From contig NZ_JAHEVJ010000005.1 in assembly GCF_018599245.1 (NCBI RefSeq), positions 248,001 through 312,000 of the forward strand: a DNA stretch of 64,000 bases, in the 5' to 3' direction. Numbering within the stretch: position 1 is the first letter of the stretch; each line of letters begins with the position of its first letter. The notes below the pieces were generated by a model, which was not told where the DNA came from, did not search any database, and saw nothing but the letters and a program-made list of their open reading frames with translations. Both the position numbers and the translations under genes were made by a program. Below are positions 18,494 through 27,506 of this stretch, one piece after another. Source of the stretch: Aliiroseovarius lamellibrachiae. GTDB lineage: Bacteria > Pseudomonadota > Alphaproteobacteria > Rhodobacterales > Rhodobacteraceae.

Positions 18494-19760
18494 ACTGTCC
18501 GACAGCCTGTGGCACGCCACCTGCCGCGACCGCGTCAGCGCCCCGGTTTTGACCGGGGACAGGCAGGCCGACGTGGTCATTGTCGGCGGGGGATACACGG
18601 GATTGTCCGCCGCATTATGTGCGGCACAGCAAGGGGCCAAAGCCTGTTTGGTTGAAGGGCGTGAGTTCGGGGGCGGTGGGTCCGGGCGCAATGTGGGGCT
18701 AACCAATGCGGGGCTTTGGTTGCCGCCCGAAGACATCAACGCGCGCCTCGGAAAGGCCGCGGGCGACCGTTTGTCGGCAATCCTTGGCGGGGCGCCTGAT
18801 CTTGTTTATCAGCTGATCGCACAACATGGCATCGCCTGTGAACCGGTGCGCGGTGGCACATTGCATTGCGCCCATGCCGCTGCAGGGATGGAGGATCTGA
18901 AACGCCGCCATGCGCAACTCAGCGCGATTGGCGCGCCTGTCTCATTGCTGTCGCGCGATGAGGCGATTTCGCGTGTCGGTTCGGACCGGGTGCATGGCGC
19001 GATATTTGACCCACGCGCTGGAACCATTCAACCGCTGGCCTATGCCAATGGGCTGGCACGCGCGGCGATGGAGCAGGGCGCGGAACTGTTTGAACACTCG
19101 CCTGCGAAAACCATCACCCACGACGGAAAAAACTGGTGCGTGACCACACCAAAGGGACGCATTTCGGCGCCTGCGATGATTGTGGCCACCAATGCCTATG
19201 CGATACCAACCAAGGGCTTGGCCTCCCCAGACCTTGTGCCGGTACATTATTTCCAAGCCGCGACTGCGCCGCTGTCACCGCAGCAGCGCGGTCGAATTCT
19301 GCCCGGCGGGGAAGGCTGTTGGGACACGGCGATGGTTATGTCGTCCTGGCGCTTGGATCAGGAGGGGCGGTTGATCATTGGCGGGATGGGGCGACTGAAT
19401 CACCCAGCAGGTGGTATTCATCGGCGCTGGCTGGATCGCAAACTGGCGCAGATGTTTCCGGAATTGGCGGGAACAAAGCTGACACACGCGTGGTTCGGGC
19501 GCATAGCCATGACTGCGGAGTATCTGCCGAAAATTCAAGATCTTGGTCAGAATGCCCTGATGGTATTTGGCTATTCCGGGCGGGGGATCGGGCCGGGTAC
19601 GGTGTTTGGGCAAGAGATGGCGCGCGCGGTTTTGACCCAAAGCCATACCGATCTCCCCATCGCCCCGGTGACCGAACACAGCTATCCGCTTGCTGGCGTT
19701 CGCGAGGCTTATTATGAGGCGGGCGCGACGTTGACACATTTTCTGAAAAGCCGCTGGTGA
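18483..19760 (+). CDS. amaA: FAD-dependent oxidoreductase, likely L-pipecolate oxidase
   Basis: A 425-residue DadA-type flavoprotein. The FAD-binding Rossmann motif VVIVGGGYTGLSAAL begins near residue 31, and the C-terminus has the second FAD contact (LMVFGYSGRGIGPGT). It starts with TTG at 18483, overlapping amaB by 11 bases. Pairing with an ALDH7 enzyme points to oxidation of pipecolate to piperideine-6-carboxylate, whose open form AmaB then oxidises. Substrate assignment is by context; another cyclic or secondary amine acid is possible. Confidence 0.75.
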   Translation: MTSELSDSLWHATCRDRVSAPVLTGDRQADVVIVGGGYTGLSAALCAAQQGAKACLVEGREFGGGGSGRNVGLTNAGLWLPPEDINARLGKAAGDRLSAILGGAPDLVYQLIAQHGIACEPVRGGTLHCAHAAAGMEDLKRRHAQLSAIGAPVSLLSRDEAISRVGSDRVHGAIFDPRAGTIQPLAYANGLARAAMEQGAELFEHSPAKTITHDGKNWCVTTPKGRISAPAMIVATNAYAIPTKGLASPDLVPVHYFQAATAPLSPQQRGRILPGGEGCWDTAMVMSSWRLDQEGRLIIGGMGRLNHPAGGIHRRWLDRKLAQMFPELAGTKLTHAWFGRIAMTAEYLPKIQDLGQNALMVFGYSGRGIGPGTVFGQEMARAVLTQSHTDLPIAPVTEHSYPLAGVREAYYEAGATLTHFLKSRW

Positions 19761-19783
19761 ACATCGGAAAAGACCACGCGCCG

Positions 19784-22700
19784 CTAGCCCAAGATCCGTT
19801 TTCGTCTTTCCGCCTTGTTGGGCAAGGTCAGAAGATCCGCCATGGACATGGGGGGGGACAAAAGAAACCCCTGCCCAAAGTCGGCGCCAATCTCTGTGAG
19901 AAACGCCAGTTGCTCTGGGGTTTCGATCCCTTCTGCGATGACCTTGACGCCCAGGCGATGGGCCAGTTCCGTCATCGTTCTGCACAGGGTGACCGCCTTC
20001 GGAGCTGATGGCAGGTGGCAGACAAATTCCCGGTCGATTTTCAGGTAATCTATCTGGTGTTGCAGGAAATAGGACATCGAAGAATACCCCGTGCCAAAAT
20101 CGTCCAACGCCAGCTGAATTCCAGCACTTTGCAGTGCCTCGAGGCGATCCACGACAAATCCGCTTTGCTCCAGCAGCGCACTTTCGGTGATCTCGACAAT
20201 CAGGCTTTGCCCGGCCACGCCATGCTGCCGAAGCCGATCGAACCAGATCTGCGTCGTGTCCTCACGCGGGGTCAGTTGCAGCGGCGAGACATTCATGCCG
20301 AGCTGAAAATCGGCCCCAAAATGGGACTGGAGCAAGGGGATCGCCTGACAGCAATGTTCAAATACCCAGTCGCCGACCGCCCCAATCAACCCCACCTCTT
20401 CAGCCAAGGGAATAAACTGACCGGGGGAAATGGGGCCCGTTTCGGGATGGGTCCACCGCAACAACGCCTCTGCTTTGGTAATCCGGTTGGTTTTCAGGTC
20501 GATGATCGGTTGAAAATGGAGGTCAAAGCCCTGATCTTGCAGCGTTTCTTGCAACGCACCAATCAGCTTTGACTTCTCAGTCACCGCCTGTTTTATCGAC
20601 GGGTTGAACATCACGGCCCGGTTACGCCCAGACGCTTTGGCGACATACATGGCTTGATCTGCCGCGGTCAAAAGGTCTGTCGCAGACCCCGCATCCTCGG
20701 GAAATCTCGCGATTCCAACGCTGGCGGTCAGATGCACAATTTCACCCTCAATTTCAAATGGATGTGCTATGGCGGCGAGAATGGCATCAGCCAGGGTCGC
20801 TGCGCGCGCGTGCGGTCGTTTATGCCCAAGTACCACGGTGAATTCATCGCCCCCATGGCGGGCCATTGTCTCGTCGGGGGCCAAAAGAACGCGCAGCCGG
20901 GTGGCGGCCTGAGACAAGATCAGATCCCCCGCGGCGTGACCCAGCCGGTCATTGACCTGTTTCATGCCATCTAGGTCCATGAACAAAAGCCCGACGTTCC
21001 GGTTGGCTGCTGTGGCTTCCTGAATCTCGAGGTCCAACAGTTCCCCTAAGGTTGCCCGGTTAAGAAGCCCGGTCAACATATCGAAATGGGCCTGCCGCCA
21101 GATGGTTTCATTCGCTTTTTTCTGCTCGGTCATATCGCGGACCAAAATGACAAAGCGCTGCACCACGTTGGTGTCGTCAAAAATAGCATTGATGCAAAGC
21201 CAGACCGGAATGGTCTCTCCGTCCCGGCTTTGAACCTGAATTTCGCCATTCCAGCCCTTGCCACTTTTGCGTGCTTTGCGAAATCCAGAGGCCAGTTTGC
21301 TGCGCGCAGCTTTCTGAACAACCCGGCGCGCGGTCAGTCCGATCAAGTCAGGTGCCTCATACCCGGCCAACCGCGTAAGGGCAGGATTCACGGTTAGAAT
21401 GCGGGTGTCCGCAGCGGTGACAATCATCCCTTCGGAGCTGTTTTCATAGACCATGGCCGAAAGCTGCAACGCGGTTTCCGATTGTATTCTGCCGGTGATG
21501 TTCCGAACCACCAGAACCGTTTCATCCGTTCCATAAATCGGACAGGCGCGGGCTTCGAAATGTTGGGTCGAACCCTCAATCTCCAGCTTGTATTCCCATG
21601 TTGCCAATTCATGGGTCTTCCGGTGCCCGGCGACATTTTCTTCGAACAATTGCGCCGCATCCGGGGGCAGGACTTCGGTCACTTGTTTCCCGATAAACTC
21701 TTTCGGATCCATCATCAGATCACTGTCGTCTTGCGAATGGTAATCGACGATCACATGATCGCGGTTGATGCGGAAGTACAGATCTGGCAGCGCGTTCAGA
21801 ACCGCCTCGAGCTCTTCTCGTCGTTGATTTTCCGCTTTCTCCGCCGCCTTCATATTGGTTTTTACATGGGCGAACTGGTCACCCAGATAGGCAAACTCGC
21901 GGACCGCGGCCGACGTTTTACGCGACCCGGATGGCGCGATCCAGGTAAAATTATCCAGATTCCCCACGGATTTAGTCAGTTCATCAAGCGGTGTCAGAAT
22001 CGCACGATTGGCAAGATGCCGCACCAACATCCAGACCAAAAACAACCCCATCAGAACCAGAGCCAGCCGGGACCCAGTGTGCCAGTTGGCGGCGGCGAGT
22101 TGTGCATCAATTGGGATGCCAACGCTAACGGATGTATTATTTCCCTGACCGTCACCGAACAGAATTTTATTGTGATAAACGCGTCTCATTCCGTCTGGTC
22201 CGGTGCGAATTTCACCTGCTGCAGCGATTTCCCCCGCAGCTTCCAAGCCCACATCGGCGCTTGATTTTCCAAACAGCGACGGATCAGCGGGATAATTGGC
22301 GGCAATTTTCTGGGTGCTGTCGACAATATAGGCCACGGTTCCTGTCGGCAGGTCGCGCTCTGCTAAATTCTGGGTCCACCAATCGAGCGAGACAACGGCC
22401 ACGGCAACCCCAACAACCTTCCCCTCAGGTCCGTTGGTTTTCACTGGATAGGCAAAATTTATGCTGGAAACCCCGGCGGCGCGATCAGTTTGAATGGGGC
22501 TCATCGCGAACACCTGCTGGGTCAGCGCACGTTGAAAATAGGGGCGATCTGCGACATTCACGGGAGAGGCGAGCGGAAGTGCATTACACAAGAGCCGACC
22601 ATCCGCCAGTGGCACCCCAAGATTGACATAGGTTTTGGCGAGACGAAGGCTGAGCCGCAAAAATTCGGTGCAATGCGGGTCAGCCGGGTCTTGGATGGGG

Positions 22701-22915
22701 GGGGCGGCAGCCAGTTCTTGCAAGAAAACACGCGTTTCATAAATGATCCGGCGTTGCGTGTTGGCAAGGCTATCGGCGATGCGTTCCGCCTCATATCGGC
22801 TTTGATCAAACACATGCCCACGCTCAATATAAGCCTGAAACACCACGACAAGAACACCGGGCCATGCAACCAGTAGCAACAATAATCGAAGCTTGAAATT
22901 CAGAGATTTGATCAT
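19784..22915 (-). CDS. Membrane sensor with PAS, GGDEF and EAL domains
   Basis: A 1043-residue cyclic-di-GMP protein. An N-terminal TM helix (LLLLLVAWPGVLVVVF) and a second near residue 285 flank a periplasmic Cache-like sensor. A short linker, two PAS domains (about 370-600), a GGDEF domain with intact GGDEF near residue 688, and an EAL domain with EALLRW near 813 and DDFGTGYSS follow. No RxxD inhibitory site stands at the usual place before GGDEF. Both synthesis and hydrolysis of c-di-GMP are possible. The ATG at 22915 is chosen over a TTG at 22963 because the TM helix follows directly. Confidence 0.92.
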   Translation of the reverse strand: MIKSLNFKLRLLLLLVAWPGVLVVVFQAYIERGHVFDQSRYEAERIADSLANTQRRIIYETRVFLQELAAAPPIQDPADPHCTEFLRLSLRLAKTYVNLGVPLADGRLLCNALPLASPVNVADRPYFQRALTQQVFAMSPIQTDRAAGVSSINFAYPVKTNGPEGKVVGVAVAVVSLDWWTQNLAERDLPTGTVAYIVDSTQKIAANYPADPSLFGKSSADVGLEAAGEIAAAGEIRTGPDGMRRVYHNKILFGDGQGNNTSVSVGIPIDAQLAAANWHTGSRLALVLMGLFLVWMLVRHLANRAILTPLDELTKSVGNLDNFTWIAPSGSRKTSAAVREFAYLGDQFAHVKTNMKAAEKAENQRREELEAVLNALPDLYFRINRDHVIVDYHSQDDSDLMMDPKEFIGKQVTEVLPPDAAQLFEENVAGHRKTHELATWEYKLEIEGSTQHFEARACPIYGTDETVLVVRNITGRIQSETALQLSAMVYENSSEGMIVTAADTRILTVNPALTRLAGYEAPDLIGLTARRVVQKAARSKLASGFRKARKSGKGWNGEIQVQSRDGETIPVWLCINAIFDDTNVVQRFVILVRDMTEQKKANETIWRQAHFDMLTGLLNRATLGELLDLEIQEATAANRNVGLLFMDLDGMKQVNDRLGHAAGDLILSQAATRLRVLLAPDETMARHGGDEFTVVLGHKRPHARAATLADAILAAIAHPFEIEGEIVHLTASVGIARFPEDAGSATDLLTAADQAMYVAKASGRNRAVMFNPSIKQAVTEKSKLIGALQETLQDQGFDLHFQPIIDLKTNRITKAEALLRWTHPETGPISPGQFIPLAEEVGLIGAVGDWVFEHCCQAIPLLQSHFGADFQLGMNVSPLQLTPREDTTQIWFDRLRQHGVAGQSLIVEITESALLEQSGFVVDRLEALQSAGIQLALDDFGTGYSSMSYFLQHQIDYLKIDREFVCHLPSAPKAVTLCRTMTELAHRLGVKVIAEGIETPEQLAFLTEIGADFGQGFLLSPPMSMADLLTLPNKAERRKRILG

Positions 22916-23042
22916 AGGTGTTTTGTACCGTTTGATGCAATCTATGGGCGTTTTACCTTTCAAACAACCCCACCTTAAGGTTGCGACATTTTATGCGCGC
23001 ATTGTGTGACACCAAACGAGAAACACAGGGAAAACAGGCAAG

Positions 23043-23114
23043 GCCAGTCGTCCGCTGACCACAAAGGTCAGCAGCGGCCTCATTTTGCCCCAAAGGGACA
23101 ATCAGACGACTGGC
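23043..23114. repeat. Nested inverted repeats
   Basis: A perfect 10-bp outer pair (GCCAGTCGTC at 23043-23052, GACGACTGGC at 23105-23114) encloses a perfect 7-bp hairpin (GCTGACC-acaaa-GGTCAGC, 23054-23072). In RNA it would fold as a closed stem with at least one inner hairpin. It is unrelated to the nirS leader by position (over 650 bp upstream). Confidence 0.55.
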
Positions 23115-23509
23115 AATATGCGCAGGTTGCTCTCGACCGTTCCTTCGCGAGCGGTTGGCGCATGATCATTTCCAAATTCTGCCGGCCTCACCCAAAGACA
23201 GCAGGGGCGGAAACGAAGAGGCCGCGTTCGGTGTTTGCCTGTACAAAGTTTGCGCGTGCAAAACCGCCCCAAGTGGGGTGCGGAATATCGACGCCGGCCG
23301 AACAAGGGACGCAGCCGGCCGGCGCCCAACCCGTGATCATACTTGGATGTCTCGATATCACGGCAACGATGTGGGAGGTCGCAATCGTAAGCGAAACAAG
23401 TATCGCGGGAAGTATTGAGAACAGATGTGAAGGTGGGTGAACACGCGGCGATGGTCCGGATCGCTGGCGGATTGCCAACACCCGTATCATTGCCTTGCAC
23501 TGTACCCAT
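23102..23509 (-). CDS. Doubtful small protein or remnant with strong ribosome site
   Basis: A 135-codon frame starting at ATG 23509, preceded by AGGAGGA at 5-base spacing, the strongest Shine-Dalgarno in this part of the window. The predicted protein is Arg/Cys-rich without recognisable domains. A frame shifted by one base in the same region encodes a more protein-like hydrophobic segment (ILPAILVSLTIATSHIVAV), so a frameshifted gene is one reading. I give it low weight as a functional gene. Confidence 0.25.
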   Translation of the reverse strand: MGTVQGNDTGVGNPPAIRTIAACSPTFTSVLNTSRDTCFAYDCDLPHRCRDIETSKYDHGLGAGRLRPLFGRRRYSAPHLGRFCTRKLCTGKHRTRPLRFRPCCLWVRPAEFGNDHAPTAREGTVESNLRILPVV

Positions 23510-23702
23510 CTGGTCCTCCTGTAAGATGCGCGTAATGGCGCGGACTTTGGATAGGGGGCACGATGACGGGGAATCGCCCGCTTGTTCTTAACGAATGTCA
23601 AGTTGTCGCAGTTTGTCGATTTTTTCTGTTCTTCTTATTACAGGCGGCGCCCGCCCTATTTTTTAAAGGCTCACGACAAAGATCAACTTTTCGTCATCAA
23701 GA

Positions 23703-23716
23703 TTAACATTTGTCAA
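23703..23716. promoter_or_regulatory. NNR/FNR-type box upstream of nirS
   Basis: TTAACATTTGTCAA fits the TTAAC-N4-GTCAA form described for NNR sites of Paracoccus nir and nor promoters. Its centre is 68 bp before the nirS ATG, leaving room for activation at -41.5 and a leader of about 25 bases. It predicts induction by nitric oxide under low oxygen. Confidence 0.75.
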
Positions 23717-23777
23717 GACGCACAGGGCGCGCGACCTTCATCTTCCCGGTGCCTTACCAAGCAAATGGAGAGTGATC

Positions 23778-25454
23778 ATGTCACTTGGAATCACCTACAA
23801 GAAAACAAGTCATACGCTAGGGCTCGGCTTTGCCCTTCTGCTCGGCAGCGTCGCTCTGCCAGCATTCGCTGAGGGACCCACCCTGAGCGATGAAGCATTC
23901 GATGCTTCTAAACAGTTGTATTTTGAACAATGTGCCGGTTGTCACGGTGTGCTGCGTAAAGGCGCCACCGGTAAAAACCTTGAGCCACATTGGAAGAAAA
24001 CCGCGGCTGACGGCACAGTGACCGAAGGCGGTACACTGAAGCTGGGCCAAGAACGCCTGGAGAAAATCATCTCTTGGGGGACTGAAGGCGGCATGAACAA
24101 CTTTTCGGACATTATGACCGAAGAGCAGATCAAAGACATGGCGACCTATATCCAAATGGATCCGCCAAAACCGCCAGAAATGTCGCTGGCTCAGATGAAA
24201 GAGACCCGCAAGGTCTATGTTGAAGAAGCTGACTACCCAACCGAGCCGCTTCACGGCCGCAACTGGGAAAACTTCTTCGTCGTCATCGAGCGTGACGCCG
24301 GTAAAGTGGCCGTTGTTGACGGTGACACCAAAGAGGTTCTGGTGCACATCCCAACCGGTTATGCGGTGCACGTTATCAAAGCGTCTGAGCACCACACCAT
24401 TACTGAACCTGAGCAGCCTGGCCGCTTCTGGTACACCATGGGCCGTGACGGCAAAATGACCAAAATCGACCTCTGGCAAACACCAGACAAGATGTTGGTT
24501 TCAGAAGTTAAAGTTGCTTATGATGCCCGCGACGTCGCCGTATCCGGCGATGGCAAATACGTCATTGGTGGCGGCTACTGGCCTCCGCATTTCGTGATCG
24601 CAGATGCTGTGACCATGGAACCCCTGAAAGTTGTTTCGACCCGCGGCGTGAACGTGGATGGTGACTATGTAGAAGAAGCACGCGTTGCTGCGATCTATAC
24701 CACACCAAATGAAACCAGCTGGATTGTTGCCGTAAAAGAACTCGGTCAACTGTGGCAGGTGGATTACTCGGATCTCGACAACCTGCGGATCGACAAAATC
24801 GACTCGGCCAAGTTCCTGCACGATGGCTTCTTTGACCCAACAGGTCGTTACTTCCAGATCGCTGCTAACGCATCGAACAAAATGGTTGTTGTCGACACCC
24901 AAGAACGCAAGTTGGAAGCTATGATCGACGTGGCAGCATTGCCGCACCCCGGTCCAGGCGCCAACTGGGTTGACCCAAATTGTGGCCCTGTTGCTGGCAC
25001 AACCCACCTTGGTGTTGGGACTGTGACTGTTTGGGGCAACGATCCAGAAGGTCACCCAGACAACGCGTGGAAAACCTGTTACGAAGTTGAAACCGACGGT
25101 GCTGGCTTGTTCGTACGGACCCACCCGAATTCGAAATATGTTTGGGCTGACCAAACGAAAAACCCTGAGCCCGAAGTACAACAATCGGTACAGGTTATTT
25201 CGAAAGAAACCGGTGAGATCGTCAAGACAATCCGCGTAACTGAAACTGAAGGCACTGCTGCGGTTCACTTTGAATTCAACGCGGACGGCACCGAAGTTTG
25301 GGTTTCCAAATGGAACCTGTCGGACAGCCTTGAGCCAAACGGTGAGATCGTAATCTACGACGCAGAAACTCTCGAAGAGAAAGCCCGCGTTAAGGGTCTT
25401 TATGCACCTACCGGTAAGTTCAACGTACACAACCGTTCGAACCACGTGACCTAA
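23778..25454 (+). CDS. nirS: Cytochrome cd1 nitrite reductase
   Basis: A 558-residue periplasmic enzyme reducing nitrite to nitric oxide. The start at 23778 gives a Sec signal peptide ending near ALPAFAEG, with GGAG upstream. The c-heme domain has CAGCH (about residues 54-58), and the rest is the eight-bladed d1-heme propeller with GRFWYTMGRDGKMTKIDLW and a conserved C-terminal GKFNVHNRSNH. The heme d1 genes follow downstream. A stable hairpin after the stop probably sets nirS mRNA above the distal genes. Confidence 0.97.
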   Translation: MSLGITYKKTSHTLGLGFALLLGSVALPAFAEGPTLSDEAFDASKQLYFEQCAGCHGVLRKGATGKNLEPHWKKTAADGTVTEGGTLKLGQERLEKIISWGTEGGMNNFSDIMTEEQIKDMATYIQMDPPKPPEMSLAQMKETRKVYVEEADYPTEPLHGRNWENFFVVIERDAGKVAVVDGDTKEVLVHIPTGYAVHVIKASEHHTITEPEQPGRFWYTMGRDGKMTKIDLWQTPDKMLVSEVKVAYDARDVAVSGDGKYVIGGGYWPPHFVIADAVTMEPLKVVSTRGVNVDGDYVEEARVAAIYTTPNETSWIVAVKELGQLWQVDYSDLDNLRIDKIDSAKFLHDGFFDPTGRYFQIAANASNKMVVVDTQERKLEAMIDVAALPHPGPGANWVDPNCGPVAGTTHLGVGTVTVWGNDPEGHPDNAWKTCYEVETDGAGLFVRTHPNSKYVWADQTKNPEPEVQQSVQVISKETGEIVKTIRVTETEGTAAVHFEFNADGTEVWVSKWNLSDSLEPNGEIVIYDAETLEEKARVKGLYAPTGKFNVHNRSNHVT

Positions 25455-25488
25455 GTCAAGACTTTGCCCTAACGGGTAAGCCTATAAA

Positions 25489-25516
25489 GGGGCGGGCACC
25501 ACGCCCGCCCCTCTTC
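25489..25516 (+). terminator. Hairpin terminator/attenuator after nirS
   Basis: A perfect 9-bp GC stem (GGGGCGGGC/GCCCGCCCC) with a 5-base loop is followed by TCTTCC. The weak T run suggests partial termination, allowing some read-through into the cytochrome gene. Confidence 0.7.
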
Positions 25517-25576
25517 CTATTGCACTGAAAACGTGCCCAAGACACAAGCCAACCGCAGCCAAGACGGAGCCGGGAT

Positions 25577-27388
25577 ATGACCCAGACCAACGGTGCTGAA
25601 CCGAAAAAGCCAATTTGGCGACGCTACTTCCTTTATGGGATGCCCGTTGCCGCAATCGCCGGCATCTTTGCGGCCGGGATCATTTTCTGGGGCGGGTTTA
25701 ACACCGCCATGGAAGCCACCAACACCTTGCCTTTCTGTATCTCGTGCCACGAGATGGAGGACAATGTGTACCAAGAATACAAGGGCACCATTCACGATGT
25801 GAACCGCTCTGGCGTGGGGGCGGTCTGTTCGGATTGTCACGTTCCAAAAGACTGGACGCATAAGATGATCCGCAAGATCAAAGCGTCAAAAGAGATTTGG
25901 GGCAAACTGACGGGGACCATTTCAACACCAGAACGTTTTGACGCGAGGCGTCTACATCTGGCGATGAACGAATGGGAACGGATGAAAGCCACAGACAGCC
26001 GCGAATGCCGCAACTGTCACGATTTCGAATCGATGATGCCTGAATTCCAGAAACCTCGCGCCCGCCAACAGCATATGAACGCGATGGAAACCGGCCAGAC
26101 CTGTATTGATTGCCACAAAGGCATCGCCCACAAGGACCTGCGCGACCGTGCTGATGAGGAATATCTAGAAACCCTTGAAGCACCAAACCCAGATTTCGCT
26201 CGCGAAATTCCTGAAGAGTATCTTGCGAGTTTGGCACGCATCGACGCGAAAGAAGCTGAGGAAGCTGAAGCCGCCAAAGTTGCAAAAGCTGCCGAACATG
26301 AAGCCGCCCAAGCCCACATTGCGGCCGCAGTGGACGCCGCCCTTGCAGAAGAGCGTGCAAAAGCCGCCGGGACTGCCCCTGCAGCCACCGAAGGTGGTGA
26401 CGCGGGTGATGATGTTGCTCCGGGTGTGGACTGGAACGCTGTTCCCTCAACCGACCTGACCCTGTTCTACCCTGGACAAGCGTCGTTTGAATGGGTTCAG
26501 AACGGCAAAACCCACGGTGGCGCACGTCCGCTGACCAAAGGTGGGGATGCCTGTACAACCTGTCACGCAAAAGAACTGGAAACCATTGGTGGTAAAGTTG
26601 TTGCGGGCGGCGGCGGCAAAAGCGACGAGCTTGAGCCCACACCGATCCCCGGCAAACCCGGCATCATTGGCGCCACACTGAAAGCGGCCCATGACGCGGA
26701 CAATCTGTATGTCCAACTCAGCTGGCCAGATACGGGTCACAACCCAGCGCCGTTTGTGGATGGTGGCAAGATGGACCCCGACAATCAGGTGAAAGTCGCC
26801 ATGATGATCGCCGGGACAGGCATTGAGATGGGTGACCAAGTGGGTTGCTGGGCAACCTGTCACGCCGACAACACCTATATGCCGTTTGATCCGGGTACAG
26901 AGGCAATCGCCGCAAATGCTGCGGTGGCAGCCCAGTTGGAAGCGCAAACTTCGATCACCAAATACCTGACCGAAAGCCGTACGAAGGTTGAGATCAAAGG
27001 TCGCCGTGGCAAAGCCCAAGGCGGTTGGGACCAAGTGAAATCTCCGGAAGAGCTGGAGCAACTGTTGGCGGATGGCACCTTTATGGACCTGATGCGTGTC
27101 TATGCGGATGGCTCTTCTTCAAACGGGTATCTGCTGGAACGCCGGGTTGAAAATGACGGTGAGATCGCTGCCTCGGCCAAGCTGTCGGCTGGGACATGGA
27201 CCGTGACCTTTGCCCGCCCATTGGTGACAAATGCCCCCGGTGATGTCGCCCTTGAAGCTGGCAAGACTTATACCGTTGGCTTTGCCATCCACGATGATTA
27301 CGCCGCTGCGCGGTTCCACCATATAACGCTGAACACCAGCCTTGCATTGGACAACGCAGACGCCATTATCAACGTGGTGGGACAGTAA
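25577..27388 (+). CDS. NapC/NirT multiheme cytochrome fused to ethylbenzene-dehydrogenase-like domain
   Basis: A 603-residue membrane-anchored cytochrome. One TM helix (about residues 20-40) precedes a NapC/NirT tetraheme domain with CISCH (54), CSDCH (84), CRNCH (144) and CIDCH (176). An Ala/Glu-rich linker (about 212-280) joins a second half with CTTCH (326) and an unusual CWATCH (424, CX3CH), in a fold resembling the heme-binding ethylbenzene dehydrogenase gamma/EB_dh family. NapC/NirT proteins take electrons from quinol; next to nirS this one should feed the nitrite reductase or the copper protein downstream. The fused half may act as an internal electron relay. Confidence 0.85.
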   Translation: MTQTNGAEPKKPIWRRYFLYGMPVAAIAGIFAAGIIFWGGFNTAMEATNTLPFCISCHEMEDNVYQEYKGTIHDVNRSGVGAVCSDCHVPKDWTHKMIRKIKASKEIWGKLTGTISTPERFDARRLHLAMNEWERMKATDSRECRNCHDFESMMPEFQKPRARQQHMNAMETGQTCIDCHKGIAHKDLRDRADEEYLETLEAPNPDFAREIPEEYLASLARIDAKEAEEAEAAKVAKAAEHEAAQAHIAAAVDAALAEERAKAAGTAPAATEGGDAGDDVAPGVDWNAVPSTDLTLFYPGQASFEWVQNGKTHGGARPLTKGGDACTTCHAKELETIGGKVVAGGGGKSDELEPTPIPGKPGIIGATLKAAHDADNLYVQLSWPDTGHNPAPFVDGGKMDPDNQVKVAMMIAGTGIEMGDQVGCWATCHADNTYMPFDPGTEAIAANAAVAAQLEAQTSITKYLTESRTKVEIKGRRGKAQGGWDQVKSPEELEQLLADGTFMDLMRVYADGSSSNGYLLERRVENDGEIAASAKLSAGTWTVTFARPLVTNAPGDVALEAGKTYTVGFAIHDDYAAARFHHITLNTSLALDNADAIINVVGQ

Positions 27389-27427
27389 CCCCCCAGGGTC
27401 GGCCAGTTTCCCTAACTGGCCGTATTC

Positions 27428-27457
27428 CGGGCCCCACTTTTGCGTGGGGCCCGTTTC
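27428..27457 (+). terminator. Terminator after the NapC-type gene
   Basis: A perfect 10-bp stem (CGGGCCCCAC/GTGGGGCCCG) with a 6-base loop is followed by TTTC. It separates the cytochrome gene from the cupredoxin gene. Confidence 0.7.
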
Positions 27458-27498
27458 ATTCCAAGGCCCGTTTCATTCGGAGGCCCATTTCATTCGGA
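27448..27498 (+). repeat. Three 17-bp tandem repeats ending in the ribosome site
   Basis: Units at 27448-27464, 27465-27481 and 27482-27498 share GGCCC(G/A)TTTCATTC. Units 2 and 3 end CGGA and run into GG, so a CGGAGG Shine-Dalgarno is present twice, the second one serving the cupredoxin ATG at 27507. The first unit overlaps the right arm of the terminator. Confidence 0.85.
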
Positions 27499-27506
27499 GG
27501 TATGTG

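Larger units (their letters stand above)
22916..23777. other. 862-bp region before nirS with no secure gene
   Basis: Several overlapping frames are open on both strands, but none looks like a known protein. The best-supported is 23102-23509 on the minus strand, which has a near-perfect AGGAGGA 5 bases before its ATG; another minus frame (23188-23601) encodes a plausible membrane helix. The region also holds nested inverted repeats at 23043-23114 and, near its right end, the NNR-type box that should drive nirS. It may include a decayed gene. Confidence 0.5.

Noticed and set aside
23006-23440. Plus-strand open frame upstream of nirS
   Set aside because: It overlaps two other open frames, has no ribosome site or recognisable protein feature and covers the inverted repeats.
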